DNA of 64,000 nucleotides from Linanthus parryae (GCA_023055425.1 JALGPY010000003.1:54173891-54237890), one strand, 5' to 3'. Numbered from the stretch's first letter, positions 33,685-46,259 are shown. Numbers and translations: made by a program. The notes: generated from the letters alone by a model not told the origin.

Positions 33685-35787
33685 GAACCGGATTTATTAA
33701 AAGACTTTGAAACTGTGAGCCATTGAGATGTCGGAAATGCTTGCATAGCAATCATAATATCCCACATAAGCAGATGCAGCCTCACAACCAGTTGATGAAA
33801 CATGAAATTCTTCCGTAATTCACAAGGTCTGAAACTCAAACTAGTGAACTTGGAGCTGATTTTATTCGAATGCTAGCTTCAAATATGTCATATTCCTGAG
33901 ACAATCCACACATGATGAATAACACAAGATCTTCATCTGGAATGATTTCATTCACTTGCAAAAGCTGGCAGACAATTTGGCGCACAGAATCAAGATACAC
34001 AGTGATATAGATTGAGTACCTTTTGAGAAATTTAGCAACTTAGTCTTAAGCTGGTTGCCATGACTAAATGCACCAACCAATCTTCAACTGAAAATCTTAT
34101 GGCCTGACAACCGCAAACGACTCGATGCATGATATACAAAAGATAAAGAGTCCACGACTCCAGGTCTCATTTTCCCACCCAAGAAAACTCGCTACTTGAA
34201 CATTGAATGACAGAATATGAGTATAACAAATGGCATGCCTCGGACTACTCTCAGCATAAGCAAATGACCATATTCACAAAACAAATACATCATACTAACA
34301 TTATGCTAGAATGCTTTATCTGGAATAATAGTGGTGACAAATTTCAGGAAACACTTGCAACATGTATCATCAGCAAGAACATCCAGTTTCCTTATCAATC
34401 TTTATTGGAATCCAGATACAAGCAAAAGTTTTCACTCATATCACAAATCTCACGACAAAATACAAAACAAGGGGTAGCTGAAAGTAAGCTGTGAATCCTC
34501 TGTCCTCGAATACTGACTTCTCATGGCAGACAACTACAGAACTTCCTGCAAGGGTTAAGAAAAAATTTAGTTATTGCCTATCCAATTTCTTAACTAGTTA
34601 AAAGATTCAATTTTTAATCTCATGATCATTGCAGCAATGCAGCTTTCAAAAAGCATGTGTACGATAAGATGCATATATTTTCAGAAACCAAGAAATGATA
34701 TGAAACAGTCCAGTAAAAAGGACAAAATAATGCATATTTACGCCATATATACATTCCAGTGGACAATCCAAAATTATATATAACCAACTATTATGAGCCA
34801 TGCTTGCATGTCTGTGGTGTGTCAAGCTCAGTGCCTGCACAGGTGACATACCTGAATGTGCCATTACTTGGAAGAAAATGAGTCTTTGTAGCATTAACCA
34901 TCACATTACCCCCAACATGATGTTTCATTGGATAGATAAAAAGGAAAACTTAATAGTAATACTGCGACGTGCAAGGCTTAGAGGACTCCAGATTTATGAT
35001 CGGACTGATCTCCAAATTGAAAGAAGGCTCGGTATTATTATAAGAAACAAGAATAAAGGCAATCAGATCTGTCTCTTCAACCCAGAAGAAAACAGAATTG
35101 GGAGGATAATGACAACCACAACTGTCTCTTCAACCAGGATTTTCTTTCAAAGGAATAGGATGGTCTTGCAATAAAGGCTTTTTCCATAGTAAACGGGATT
35201 TTTCTGCTTCTGACAAACAAATTTAAGTCGATGAAGTAGGAGTAAAATGTCGGTACTGCAGGGATGCATGACCCCACAGACATGGAGTGATAGATGTTAT
35301 TAAATAAAATCAACCAATAAAACTCTTCCATGGTGCTACGTCACGGACTCAAGGTACCAGATATTATTTACTCATGAAATAGGACAGACTTCACTGCTTT
35401 CGATGTCATAGTAAAATTAAATGGACACCAGATCTTCCCTTGAAGCGATCAAGTCAGCAGAGTGACTAAAAGATAGTGAGAGTTCGATGCAAGGGTACTA
35501 CAATGAGAAGCAGAAATTTATAATGCGGCTCTGTATGCTTCCTCTTGAACCTTTAGTAAGAAGAAAATGACATCACTTAGAAGCGAGTAATGGATGCATG
35601 GCCTTACGCAGGAATATCAAAGGTGACAGACTCAGTAGATCCTTTTTCAACTCCATTCCAAGTTCAAACAAGGAGTAGCAGTTCTGTGATTCTACTTATG
35701 GATTGCAGATATTACTGTAGTTCATAAATGTGACTGCTACGAAAAAGACTTGTCGTCCACTGTCTGCAATGCCATGTTAAGTCGGTG
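33685..35787. other. Intergenic, no gene recognised
   Basis: AT-rich 2.1 kb with only short frames on both strands; none has a recognisable domain. No repeat boundary, tRNA or hairpin stood out. Confidence 0.4.
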
Positions 35788-37285
35788 TGACGCAGGGAGA
35801 TTCCTATGGAAACGATGAGTCTGTTGACTACTTCCTCTCATCTCTAGAGCGATATATACACATATATATTTGCACCAACCTCTAGAGCAATATGTCAATA
35901 GAAAACATCATCATGAAATGGTTTTCTGGATTGGAAACGAAATAAGGACTTCGGCGTTGCAAGGTGCTAAAGAAGATCAGTCTTAAACTCTTAACAGGTG
36001 GACCCAACCCAACCAGCTAAAAGCTGCAGACTTTAACCAGCAGCTTTTCTTTGTTTATTATTATTTTTTTAGAATATTATTTTATTTATGTAGCCATGAA
36101 TGAAGTAAGGTTCTTTTTTGTTCTTACTTGACCTACAGGCAACGTTATATTTGTCTTTGTTAAGAGTTGAAATTCAGTAGTTATCTTAGTTAACTACCAT
36201 AGAAGCCCATATTTCTTACTTCACAATTCAATTTTCTACTCTTACTGCCATGTTCTGGGATTAGAGTTTAGACACCTCTTTTCCGAGGTGTACATTGCCC
36301 CTCTTGCAGCTCAGGTTCCAAGCTCACACGCTTATGCTGCACTAAGTGGTATAAGAGCCTGAAACACCAACATCATTACCATGGCTGTGCGTAGTAGAGG
36401 TAGTGGTGAAAGAGGAAATCTAGAACAGCGTGAAGAGTTGGCTGAGATGCGTAGATGATTGACGGAAAATAGATGTCGCTAGAGGATGACCGTAACGAAG
36501 AGTATAATGAGAACTTGTTCCATGATGCTTGATATGCAAACATGGACAGTATACACTTGAAGGAATATTAATGCATTGGGAGACACTTCCTATCTACCAT
36601 CAGTATGAAGGTGATGACAGAGCCTTGGAACCGGAGGATTTATGAGAAATTTCCTAAATCCCTTCATTATCTATTAGGGTCCATTATATTGTTCCACGGT
36701 GAATGTGTCTTCTGACTACACTGATCCAGCCCCCACCCTAGAGAATGACGAAATCATATACTCCCTTTATAGTTTATACCATATCTTTTTTTCCCTTTCT
36801 TTTTCACGTATTTTAAGGAGCAGGCTTCACTTGTAACCGGCACAATTACTTGCTAGTCTTTGCTTTATGTTGTAAAGATTAACAAGTAATTGAGTTGCTT
36901 ACAAGTGACAACGCCTCATTAAAATGCGTGGAAAAATCAAAGGCACAAATTATGGGACAGAGGGAGCATGAGGGTATGGAGAGTTCCATTGAACACCGAT
37001 TAGAATTCTCTTATCTCTTACAAGGGTCTATTCCTGTTTGAATCTCGAAAGAAGTACAAATCCAAGAAAGATGCATAGTCCCTATCTTCTTTAACTATGT
37101 TTCTTATACTAGGAAGCTGCCAGTATGAAGTCAAGAGAGGAATTCCAGTTGAAGTATAAGAGGGCACAACAGACGACTTGATTTATGCCAATTTTCAAAG
37201 CTGAAAGAATAATTGTTCATTGGAAAATTGGAGGGCGATTATTTTCTAAGGGGAGTATGATGCAGGGAGATTCCTATGGAACATA
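35788..37285 (+). mobile_element. Internally deleted Ty3/gypsy-like element (LTR, gag start, polypurine tract, LTR stub)
   Basis: TGACGCAGGGAGATTCCTATGGAA at the left (35788) recurs as TGATGCAGGGAGATTCCTATGGAA at 37258, just after the polypurine run AAGGGGAGTA, so the first is the LTR start and the second the stub of a truncated 3' LTR. A degenerate primer site (TGGTATAAGAGCC, 36347) follows the 5' LTR, and a gag-like start (ATG at 36381: MAVRSRGSGERGN) is soon broken by a stop. Pol is missing. It differs from the 313-837 and 50207-50742 lineage by its polypurine tract. Confidence 0.6.
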
Positions 37286-37402
37286 ATTTTAAAACAGGAG
37301 CAGAGGTCGGTCGGTTCACTGGTTGAACCGTCGGTCCAACTGGTTTAGTTCCATTGCTGGTTCAATTAAATAAATAATAATATTATTAACAATAATAATG
37401 TA

Positions 37403-39444
37403 GGGTAATTTACACTTTGCACCCTCGCAAGATGGTAAGTAGGCAAAATGTACCCCTACTGTTCACCAATTGGCAAGGAGCACCCCTACATATAATTACA
37501 CCTTGCATCCCTCCGTCAACGGACGTTTAACTTTGGTGAGGTGGCAGTGGGGCTCACTGTTTGGAGTGAATTTGCTTCCCATTTTACCCTTCAAAGCTCC
37601 TAATCGCCTATTCTCTCCATCTACTCCTATTCTACAACTATTGCCAGCCACCTAAAGACTATACTACCCTGTGTATATAAATTCTAAATTGTTATGGACA
37701 TGTTTGCCCTCAAATACATCAAGGAACAGTTTTAATCAATTTCTTTAAGCCCCAACAAAACGATCCCTTTTAATTAATTTGCATCAAACAACGAACAGAG
37801 TGTAAACCCAGATTAACAAATCCAACATCGATAAATTGATTTGCATACTCATACTCAATTAATTGAAGAACAAACCTACACATACCACTTTGTTCCCTCT
37901 CTTTGTCCCCATCCTGACTTTTAACACTCTTCACAGGGTCACTTTGACCCGATGGTTTGGATAGCAAAACGATACGATATTTTGATAATTTTTTCATGGT
38001 GTTGTATAGTAAAAGTTGCTCTATAATACAGTAAAAAAATTATCGAAAAATCGTATTGTTTTGCGATCCAATTGACCCGGTCAAAATAACCCAGATACGA
38101 GTCAAAAAGTCAACATGCGGACAAAGAGAGGGGACAGAGTGGTATAGTAAAGCAAAAGAAATCTAAGCCACGATCAAATTTTGAAGTCCCACGACCATCT
38201 AATTCGACCCTCTAATAATGACCCTCCCATTGCTCCTGGGTTTGATTTAGGGGAAGTTGGTGTTCATGGCTGTTTTATTTCAGGGGCTAGGACTCGGTTT
38301 TAGGCATCCTGCTCGCTTATAGGCTATCGATCTGGGTTCAATTTAGGGCTGGGTGCTAGGGTTCAGTTCTGGGTGAATCATGAACACACAAACGCAACTC
38401 CCAAACCACCAACACCACTCTATCCCTCCGCTGTTTTCAAACCAGTGACCCAGATCGCCATCAGTTCTATCTCCTTCTTCGTCATCTCTCTCTCCCTCCG
38501 TCTCCCCCTGCTGTGACTGTTATTAGGGAAGAAATTGAAGTCAAGGTGGGTTTCGGTTTCAATTACATGAGGGGTTTAGTTCGATTGAACAGAGAGAGGT
38601 GAATGTGGATCGATCGGTGTTTTCGATTGGTTTTTGGTGAGTTATGTGGGCGGTAATCATGGCTGATGGGAAAGCTGGGTTTCCGATTGGATTCTGTTTT
38701 TTCGTTTTCGGCAGTCGTGGGTCATTGAACTAATGGAGAGAATGGCTATTGTGAGTTGCACTGGGGAGGTTGGGATGGTATATTGGTTTATTGATTTACA
38801 GAGAGTACTGTCTTCAATTCTTCTTTGAGGTTACTGCTCATATGCCTCGGTTCTGGGGTGATGAATGTTGGTTCAAGCTTTCGGTAAAAACTTTTGAGTT
38901 GTGCCTTCTATATCTTAAGGAAAAGCTTTCATTTCGTGGGGAAGAGCGCATTAAAGTTCCTAATATCTCATGTAAACAAGGAGATATATGCCTCTAATTC
39001 GAGAATCGGAAATCTGAATTCATGCCCTGCATAGAAGTTCAAGAGGTGTTTGGCGGTGGTGGTTGGGGGTAGAGGTGGTTCAAGAGGTGTGGAGGAGGAG
39101 AAACAGAGACGCTAGATCTTATGGTGGTGGCTGAGGAATGGGCTGGGTGATGTCGGTTCAGAAGGAGAAGAGAGGGAGGAGATGAGGATAGATGAAGAAG
39201 AAGGAGATATGATAAGATGAAAGCCAGTGTATTTTTTTGGTCATTAAAGCATTATGATAAAAGAATCTGTTTATTTCAATTATAATATGGATTGAAGTAC
39301 AAAGGGCAAAGTATTACTTTACATTTTTCCATCCATGTCCGTTTCTTTCCTTCCAAAATATGGGTGTTCCATGTCAATTGCTGAACAGTAAGGGTACAAT
39401 TTGCCTATTTACTATCTTCTGAGGGTGCAAAGTGTAAATTACCC
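37403..39444. mobile_element. Non-autonomous MULE, copy 2, 10-bp target duplication
   Basis: Terminal repeats GGGTAATTTACACTTTGCACCCT and its inverse, continuing inward (ACTGTTCACCAATTGGCA against TGTCAATTGCTGAACAGT). Flanked by the perfect 10-bp duplication TAATAATGTA (37393-37402 and 39445-39454). Same family as 7831-9112 but 2.0 kb long. It carries a nested MITE (37885-38142). The interior (38270-39200) includes a TC-rich block and no transposase. Confidence 0.9.
37885..38142. mobile_element. Fold-back MITE, copy 2, nested in the MULE
   Basis: Ends CCACTTTGTTCCCTCTCTTTGTCCC and the inverse GGACAAAGAGAGGGGACAGAGTGG, with TA on both sides (37883-37884 and 38143-38144). The interior shares GGGTCA..TTTGACCCG, TTTTTTCATGGT and CCCGGTCAAAAT with copy 1 at 1553. 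Insertion followed that of the host MULE. Confidence 0.85.
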
Positions 39445-39610
39445 TAATAATGTACCATTGGAATACTATAGTAGTTACAAAACAATTGTAGTTTATGGTT
39501 TAATCAAATTAGTTAGATTATATAATCTACAAGATCAAAGATTAGGAATTGTAATAATAGGTACAAACACTTACTATATATATGTTGTTGCAAGCTAAGA
39601 ACATAAAGTT

Positions 39611-39660
39611 GTGTAGCTCAGTTGGTCCTTGGAGCTGCAGTTCAGGGAGATTCAAGTCCG
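39611..39660 (+). repeat. SINE-like head: tRNA-type A and B boxes
   Basis: TAGCTCAGTTGG (39614-39625) fits the RNA polymerase III A box, and GATTCAAGTCC (39649-39659) fits the B box, spaced as in tRNA-derived SINEs. The region does not fold into a tRNA and I could not fix a poly(A) tail or target duplication. Confidence 0.4.
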
Positions 39661-40297
39661 AGTCCTTCTTTCCGACATCGGGACAAATTTTGAAAATTCT
39701 AGTTTACTTCTGGTCGAGGTTGCGAGTAAAGTTTACTTTGGTTCTGCTAACACTATATGTAAAAGGGCTTAGCTTTAAGCATTAAACATATTAGCATTAT
39801 GGAGAAGCCCCAAAAAAGCATAAGCCCATTAGTTGTACTAAAGACGCTTAAATATAACTTTTATTTCAATGTGATCCTTAACATGAAAGAAAGAGATCCT
39901 AAGACTCCTTATCTGAACAAGCTTCATTTCGAATTGCTACATGATGCAGCTAATGCAGCTAAGCATATGCAGCTAAGCATAGCATAACTCCAAACCCGTA
40001 CTCACATTTTGGATAGTTATTAGTCGAGTCCCAGAATCCTAATTTTGACAATTAGGTACATCCAACTCTTGGAAACACATTGCATATGACATCCGCTCCC
40101 GGATCCAGCTAACCTAGGCGAGGGGCATGTCTTCAGTGTAAAGTATCAAATCCCAATCTAAGGAAGAGAATATGATGGTACACAGAACCATTTATAGCCG
40201 TTTTGCCCCACAGGTTTTCTTCCTGGAATTCACCAGATAAGGTTTATAACTTTATAACTTGACATCATAGGAAGCTTATTAATTTGTATAATTATTA
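39661..40297. other. Intergenic, nothing recognised
   Basis: May include the body of the SINE-like element that starts at about 39611. It contains a short direct repeat GATGCAGCTAA / ATGCAGCTAAGCAT near 39942-39975. No gene supported. Confidence 0.35.
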
Positions 40298-40530
40298 CTC
40301 CCGTCGTCCCATTTTGAGCGTCTTCATTTCCTAAAATGAGTGTCCTACCAAAAAGTTACTTCATCACTTTACTTCCCTCCATACCCTTTTTCAACATTTT
40401 ACTTTTTTTTCAATTCCCAATAAAAAATGTACGACTAAATAAAAAATGACATTTTAATAGCTCTACCAAGTCAAAAGTGCTACCAAAACACAGTGAAAAG
40501 TTCACTCCGACACTCATTATAGGATGGAGT
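40298..40530. mobile_element. Stowaway-like MITE
   Basis: The left end CTCCCGTCGTCCCATTTTG and the right end, reversed (ACTCCATCCTATAATGAGTG), match the Stowaway consensus CTCCCTCCGTCCC in part, with TA next to the left end. About 230 bp, degenerate. Confidence 0.65.
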
Positions 40531-41084
40531 TAGTAATTAGTAACATGTCAAACTTGGCATGAAAGATATAGCTCGGTTCTATTACTCAGTGATCAATAGA
40601 GTACATGAAGACATACACTTTTAGCATTCTTCATATTGAAAAGAAGTCAAGAAGCAATTCCACATTTCCATACGTTTACGTTCTAGCACCATTAAAGGTT
40701 CTTTCTAGTATCCTCAAAACCATCCTACGCCTCTGATTGCCCCACACACGGCTTCTACACATCATGAAAGCGTCTCAAAACCTCGATCAGCAGTGTGGAA
40801 GCTTCTGTACTAAGTCAAGGAATTGGTAGAAGAAATTGTGTGAGTATCATGGTTTTAAATAACGGTATCGGCCGACATATCGGTTCCGGTCGCGGGTAAC
40901 GAAATCGGTCCGTATCGGAAAAACTGTAACGGGAATCGGGAACCGAACGCGTGAATGTTAAATAATCTCAAAAGATGCAAAAAAGTATTTTTAAGAAATG
41001 TTTTGTATATCAAATATATTTATACTGAGTATTAATCTTGAAACCATGGGCTGATATGTAATGCAGTTACAGGAACCTCAGGTA

Positions 41085-41303
41085 CAGGGGCGGAGGCACA
41101 TGGGGGCATGGGGGTGCAAGTGCACCCCTGGACTTTTTGGTTACTACAAATAAACCCTCTATTTTATGTGTTTTTCCATTTTTTCCCTTTAATAATTGGC
41201 ATAAGTGCACCCTGAAACAATTAATTTGGCATAAGTGCACCCCCAACAATCCTGGGATGCACGTTTGTGCCACCCCACTAGTGAAATCCTAGCTCCGCCA
41301 CTG
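41085..41303. mobile_element. hAT-type MITE
   Basis: Termini CAGGGGCGGAGGCA and, reversed, CAGTGGCGGAGCTA; 8-bp flanks CTCAGGTA (41077-41084) and CTCAGGAA (41304-41311), one mismatch. The interior has two copies of GCATAAGTGCACCC. 219 bp, non-coding. Confidence 0.85.
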
Positions 41304-42871
41304 CTCAGGAAGATGTGAATTTATACAATTCCATCCTTCTGTGAACTACTACTATGTTTCAATGCTGTTTGCATTCATAAGAAGTTGGTATCAAGTGGCA
41401 GTAGTATCAGGTCAACTGGCATCTCTAGCATGAAATAAGTGTCAGCCCATACCATATAATTTAACTTTCCAGGAAATCAAACACCATAAGATCCCGTGCA
41501 TAGTTTTCCAACACGCTTTCTCACCTTTCCAAAACTCAAATGATCACCAAGCATAAAAAACTAGATGAATCTGGGATCAACTCATAGAATTACACGTATT
41601 TTTCCAATAGATCGCCTTGCACAAGCTAGCCTTAAACTTTTATATTAACATTTCTCCAATTAAAGCATGAAGTTGAGATCACCTAAAAAATCCCGACGCA
41701 CACCTCCAGAACATCCCACCAGCTTGACTTCTCAAGAAAATAGGAAGAACAATTAATTGAAATGAATAAAGTGAGACCAGTTGTTTATTTCATTTTTCCA
41801 GACCTAACAGGCTACTGAATGAAAGACTTATATTTACAAATACAATGTTCTCTCATTTAAAAATAATGTAATTATAGGGAAAACCTCGCGTGTAATCAGT
41901 AAGCCCCTAACTTTCGATATTCAAAGCGTTTCATCAAATCCTCCTCACACTAGACTACTCTTCGTAACGCATCTTAATTACCCAAGAAGTATCTCTTTCT
42001 CCTCTGAAACACTAGATGCTTTTTACACAGCAAACAACGAAATTCACGTGAACTCTGCCTAAACTATATCTCTTCAATATTTATTTATTTAATTCGTAAG
42101 AAAAAAAAATTCACTTTAACTTATCAGGGATGAACCAAACTCCATAACCCCAAAACTAGTGCCTCATACAGTCATATCATAATATCCATCCAACAGCTCG
42201 AACTCAAAGTTCCGCACTCAAAGGCTCAAAAATCTAATATCAAGATTACTAGTGGACTAAGGAAATTCCCTTTGCTTCCATTAAATGGAACTTTCTCCAG
42301 CGAGAACTATTATTCAACCAAAAGTCAAAACCTGGTGAAAATGTCAACCCGGTAGTAAATAAGAATGTAAACTTGTTCCCCAGTACCTTCCCATTCCAAA
42401 CTCTATAAATGACCCAATCAGTTCCAATAAACTTTCCATCATCGCCTTTCTCAAAGTACGCCTTAGTCCTTAACGCTACATCTTGCTAAAGAATGTATGG
42501 CATAAGCTTACACTAAGGGTACGCTTGGAATAATTGATTTTGCGAGGAGAGTGAAAGGAAAATAAGCAAAATTATTTCTGCGGCTTCTAACATAGTTTAA
42601 AAAGGAGGTTCTGCAGCTGATATATGCAGATTACTTCATTTCCTTTCCGTTTTCTTTTCCTCCAGAAATTATAGGTTCCCAGCACAACCTAGAAGTTCCA
42701 ATTTCTAAGTTATCCAACTTATTAATGTGAATGACGTCTCCAAAAGTGAAATCCATTTAGTAGCTTGATTTTCTGCAACTAAAAAATCATTTCACACTAC
42801 ATTCTTAAACATATTACATCATGTTCAAACATCCATCATTTTCAGCAGGGAAGTTCATATTATTCTTCTTA
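41304..42871. other. Intergenic, nothing recognised
   Basis: 1.5 kb of AT-rich DNA without a supported gene or repeat boundary. Confidence 0.4.
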
Positions 42872-43090
42872 AGCGAGGGGGCGAAGACCGGCCCGACTCG
42901 ACTGAAAGGAGAGGGCCGAAGGAATCAACCTTTCCATTCTTTTTTCGTACCGAGTTAAGGCTTAGGAAAGGCTATTTATAGCTCGACTGATAAGGTCATA
43001 GAAAGTAACTATAAGACTAAAACTACGAAAGACTATCATTCTTCAACTACAACGGAAAGAGCGGAAACAAGGTTCAATCCCCGCCGTTCT
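42872..43090. other. Possible organelle-derived (NUMT-like) insert
   Basis: The composition and wording change abruptly to GAGGGGGCGAAGACCGGCCC, GACTCGACTGAAAGGAGAGG and ACGGAAAGAGCGGAAACAAG, a style typical of plant mitochondrial non-coding DNA. No mitochondrial gene is identifiable, so this is an impression, not an alignment. Confidence 0.3.
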
Positions 43091-43417
43091 CCCAAAATGG
43101 ACCTCTCATCAGATTGGTTGAATGGTCTCAGTTGGATTTGAAAAGGCGGATCACATGTCATGGCTTAGCAAGCTTAGCACCCACAAAAGCTTAGTGACCC
43201 TAGTAACTGAGACCGAGAAGCCAAAGTTGTACTCAAATGGGAATCTAATCAACACATAAACACATCAAATAAAAGGTTTTGAATGAACTGAGACAGAGAA
43301 GCCAAAGTTGTACTCAAAGTGGGAATGTAATCAAGCAATCATGTCCACATAAACATATCAAATAAAAGGTTACATAAACATATCAAATAAAAGGTCTTGA
43401 TTGAACTTACAGTGGAC

Positions 43418-43699
43418 CTATTTGGAGTTGGAGGGTCCAGCTTCATCCTGAAGGAGGTCATCATAGGGGTCACGACGACCACGGGCCTGGCTAATCTGAG
43501 GATCCCAGAAGAGCTGAGCATTGTGACGATCGAAAGTCCAGAAACCGTACGGACGAATCGGGAGAGCCCACATCTCCTTGGTCTTTGCGCACCGATCCTT
43601 CAAGTCATACAAATGCTCCCTGAACTTGCGGTCTCTCTCGTTCGGATCCTCCATCATCCTCAGAATCAAGTTCTCCGCAAACTCCATTATGAACCCCAT
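43418..43699 (-). CDS. Plant-specific mitochondrial complex I subunit, At1g67350-like (93 aa)
   Basis: Single coding exon, 93 aa. It opens MGFIMEFAENLILRMMEDP and includes RDRKFREHLYDLKDRC, TKEMWALPIRPYGFWTF and ISQARGRRDPYDDLLQ, the near-invariant pattern of a small plant protein found in mitochondrial NADH dehydrogenase preparations (At1g67350 in Arabidopsis, which I recall as subunit P1). It has a hydrophobic N-terminal stretch and no classical presequence. The ATG at 43699 is chosen over the in-frame ATG 13 codons upstream because homologues begin MGFIMEFAEN. A CACAG acceptor near 43728 and a GTAAGG donor near 43858 suggest a 5'-UTR intron, and CTGTAAGT just after the stop may begin a 3'-UTR intron. 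Exact function in complex I assembly is not deducible here. Confidence 0.85.
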   Translation of the reverse strand: MGFIMEFAENLILRMMEDPNERDRKFREHLYDLKDRCAKTKEMWALPIRPYGFWTFDRHNAQLFWDPQISQARGRRDPYDDLLQDEAGPSNSK

Positions 43700-43970
43700 C
43701 GCTTCTTCTTCCCCCAAATCCGAAACTGTGTTCAACAAAATGGGGAAACCCTAGCTATGATTCAAATCCGGATTATGGATTCAAGATATATAAACGACGA
43801 ATTTGAACAGAAAATGTGAAATCAGAATACACGGATTGAGTCGATTTACCTCCTTACAGATAACGATCGGAGCTTTCAACTGTGCGTTCTCTGGTCTGAA
43901 TCTTCTATCTGGTAAACTGTGTGTGCATAAACTTGCGATAAACGGAGAATGGTGGTGTTGGTAACCTATC

Positions 43971-44036
43971 TGGGCTTGGGCCAAGGCCCGATTAGTCAAA
44001 TATATCACGCCACCTTTGGGCTAATTGTCGGGCCCG
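43971..44036 (-). promoter_or_regulatory. Site II (TGGGCY) motif cluster upstream of the complex I gene
   Basis: TGGGCT (43971), TGGGCC (43977), GGCCCG (43985), TGGGCT (44017) and GGGCCC (44030) lie within 66 bases, about 280-330 bases before the start codon. A telo-box, AAACCCTAG (43745-43753), lies nearer the start. Site II elements bind TCP factors, and the site II plus telo-box pairing is known for plant genes of mitochondrial respiration and translation. Confidence 0.65.
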
Positions 44037-44039
44037 GTA

Positions 44040-46259
44040 CAGCCGAATGAATCAGTATTGTGAGTACTGGCATTTAGTAACTGTGGTAGCCTGTAGAAAT
44101 GTCGGGTCCGGTAGATGCATGTTCTAGCTATAGTGTACATTAATGACGGCCTTATACTTTTTGGGCCCTATGCAAAATTCCAAACAAAGGTCATACGGTA
44201 TTAATGTGTAATTTTGACGATAATTGTTCGTGAGATAAATTAACAATTTAAAAGTATTATCCAACCAATAAGATTATAAGAAATAAAATATATAAACACA
44301 TTGTACTCGACTGTCTGATAGTTTTTATTTTTGACACTATCGAAAATGTAAAATGCACATTAATAGACCTGCTTTTTAATATATAATACATAACATTGGC
44401 TGGATACAAATGAAGGGGCCATTTCCGACCTCGGGGCCCTAGGGGATCGCCTAAATCGACTGCAAGTCTGTCAGTTCGAGTTTTCTCGAATTAATTTACC
44501 TCTCAAGTGTGGGTTAGCTAGGGTTTTACACTGGTTTTTGGCGGATTATGAATTGCGATTCACGTTTTTTAGACTTACTTGATGATGACTCTTTGTTATG
44601 TTTAATTCATACTCTTAATTCTATTTTGTATTGTTTCACGTCGCAGTAGGAAGATTATAGTTAGTGACCGTTTGGTGACTCGGTGACCGTTAACCGAAAA
44701 CTTGAATTAAGCACTTTATCGTATCTAGGTTTGATGACTTGGCATCGTTAACTACGAACGTGAGTATATTTAAGTTCGTAATGCATGTGTAGGATCTAAC
44801 ATAAATTTGGTGACTCGATTTACATGATTATAGACATAGGAAATTTAATTGGTGTCTCGGTAGATAACAAATGCTCGTTTTGCAAATAAATTATCATCAG
44901 TGTTTCATAAAAGTAATCCATTAACGGTAGTAGTCCTAGTGTCCGAAAAGATACCTTGATACTTGTCTCATTATCGTATTCACACCAACTTAATCGTTCA
45001 AACGGTTATTAAACTACTTGTTTTTATAATTCGTAGTGTAGCAACAAAACAACCAACTTTTGGACCCAACATAAGGTTATTGATAATAAATGATTTAACG
45101 AATTCTCTTGGGTACGACAACCTTACTTTCACCTTATTACTGAACCGACAATCATACACTTGCGGTTGAAACGTATCAGCCCGTGTCATTTACGTCAAGT
45201 CCTCTCTTGCTTCTCCAATCAATCTCTCTTTAGATTTGTTTCATCTTGTTGTATTTATACTCTTTAAGATCGGCTTTGAACTTTCAAAAATTAGAAATTG
45301 GCCCCGGGAAATTTCGTTGTCTCCTCCCGTTTTGAAGAATGGTTGCAGTGAATAAGAATCGTTGCTGTGAAGTCTCATCGGTGCCTCCAGGTAACATAAT
45401 TTGAAGAACACGAATGGAGAGCATGGACTAAACATGAACAACTAGTCATCAATTAAGCCAAAATCATATGTATGAATCAAAATCCCACTAGAAAACAATA
45501 TCGAAAAGCATAAATCCTAGGTTCCCAACTTGGGTCCTAGTAAAATAGTCTAGCTAATCATAATAAAGTCTGAAATCGAAATATTTAATCTCATGTTTGA
45601 TAGATAAAATTAACAAGAAGAAATAAACTCAAAATTTCCACATCATAGTGATGAACCTCCTCTTCGACATCTGTTTCCCTAACATAAAGTCCTCTCTTGT
45701 TTCTCCAAGCCATATATCTTTAGAAATGTTTCATCTTGTTGTATTTATAATCTTTCGAAAAAACCTCAAATTTGATCTTTCAAAAGTTAGAAATTGGCCC
45801 TGAGAAATGTCGTTGACCCCTCCCATTCGCTGCAACGAGCCTTGTAAACTTGTGTGACTTTCGGAAAAAGACTGCAGGGAAGTCTCCTCGGTCCTCTGGA
45901 TAATCACGGTGTTCCAGCGGACTGGGTCATCGCTGCAGCGAAATTTTGATTCCCTAAATTTAGCAAAACAGTGCCTCATTGCAAAGAACTTCCTTCCGTC
46001 CCGTCCTTCTTTTTGCGTTCTTTGAGGTCTGTATTCCGTCACCCTCATGCGCAACATTTCGCACACATTCCTTCGATATACTTGAAATCAATAGCAAACA
46101 TGCTCAATATCATACCGGCGGGAGAAATACTCAAATATAGCAAAATTCATTTAAAACACAAGAAACGTGTACACTCGCTCTAAAACTTCCTCATGGGTAA
46201 AATTACGCCAAATCAATTAAGAATAGCAAAAATTCACTCGAATTTTACCACAGTTAACA
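44040..46259. repeat. Intergenic with a diverged direct duplication (45195-45380 and 45687-45900)
   Basis: AAGTCCTCTCTTGYTTCTCCA, TTTCATCTTGTTGTATTTATA and TTAGAAATTGGCCC occur in order in both segments, about 490 bases apart. Possibly sub-repeats of an LTR or leader of the Ty3 element to the right. No gene supported. Confidence 0.5.

Noticed and set aside
40850..40965. CGG/GTATCGG-rich stretch that might be a regulatory or coding island
   Set aside because: Looks like a fragment of a common plant repeat (TTTTAAATAACGG...); no ends or frame could be fixed.
43418..43738. Longer start (106 aa) for the complex I subunit
   Set aside because: Homologues begin MGFIMEFAEN; the extra 13 codons overlap a likely splice acceptor and the 5' UTR.
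43397..43819. 140-codon plus-strand frame opposite the complex I gene
   Set aside because: Antisense shadow; no family resemblance, while the minus frame matches a conserved plant protein.
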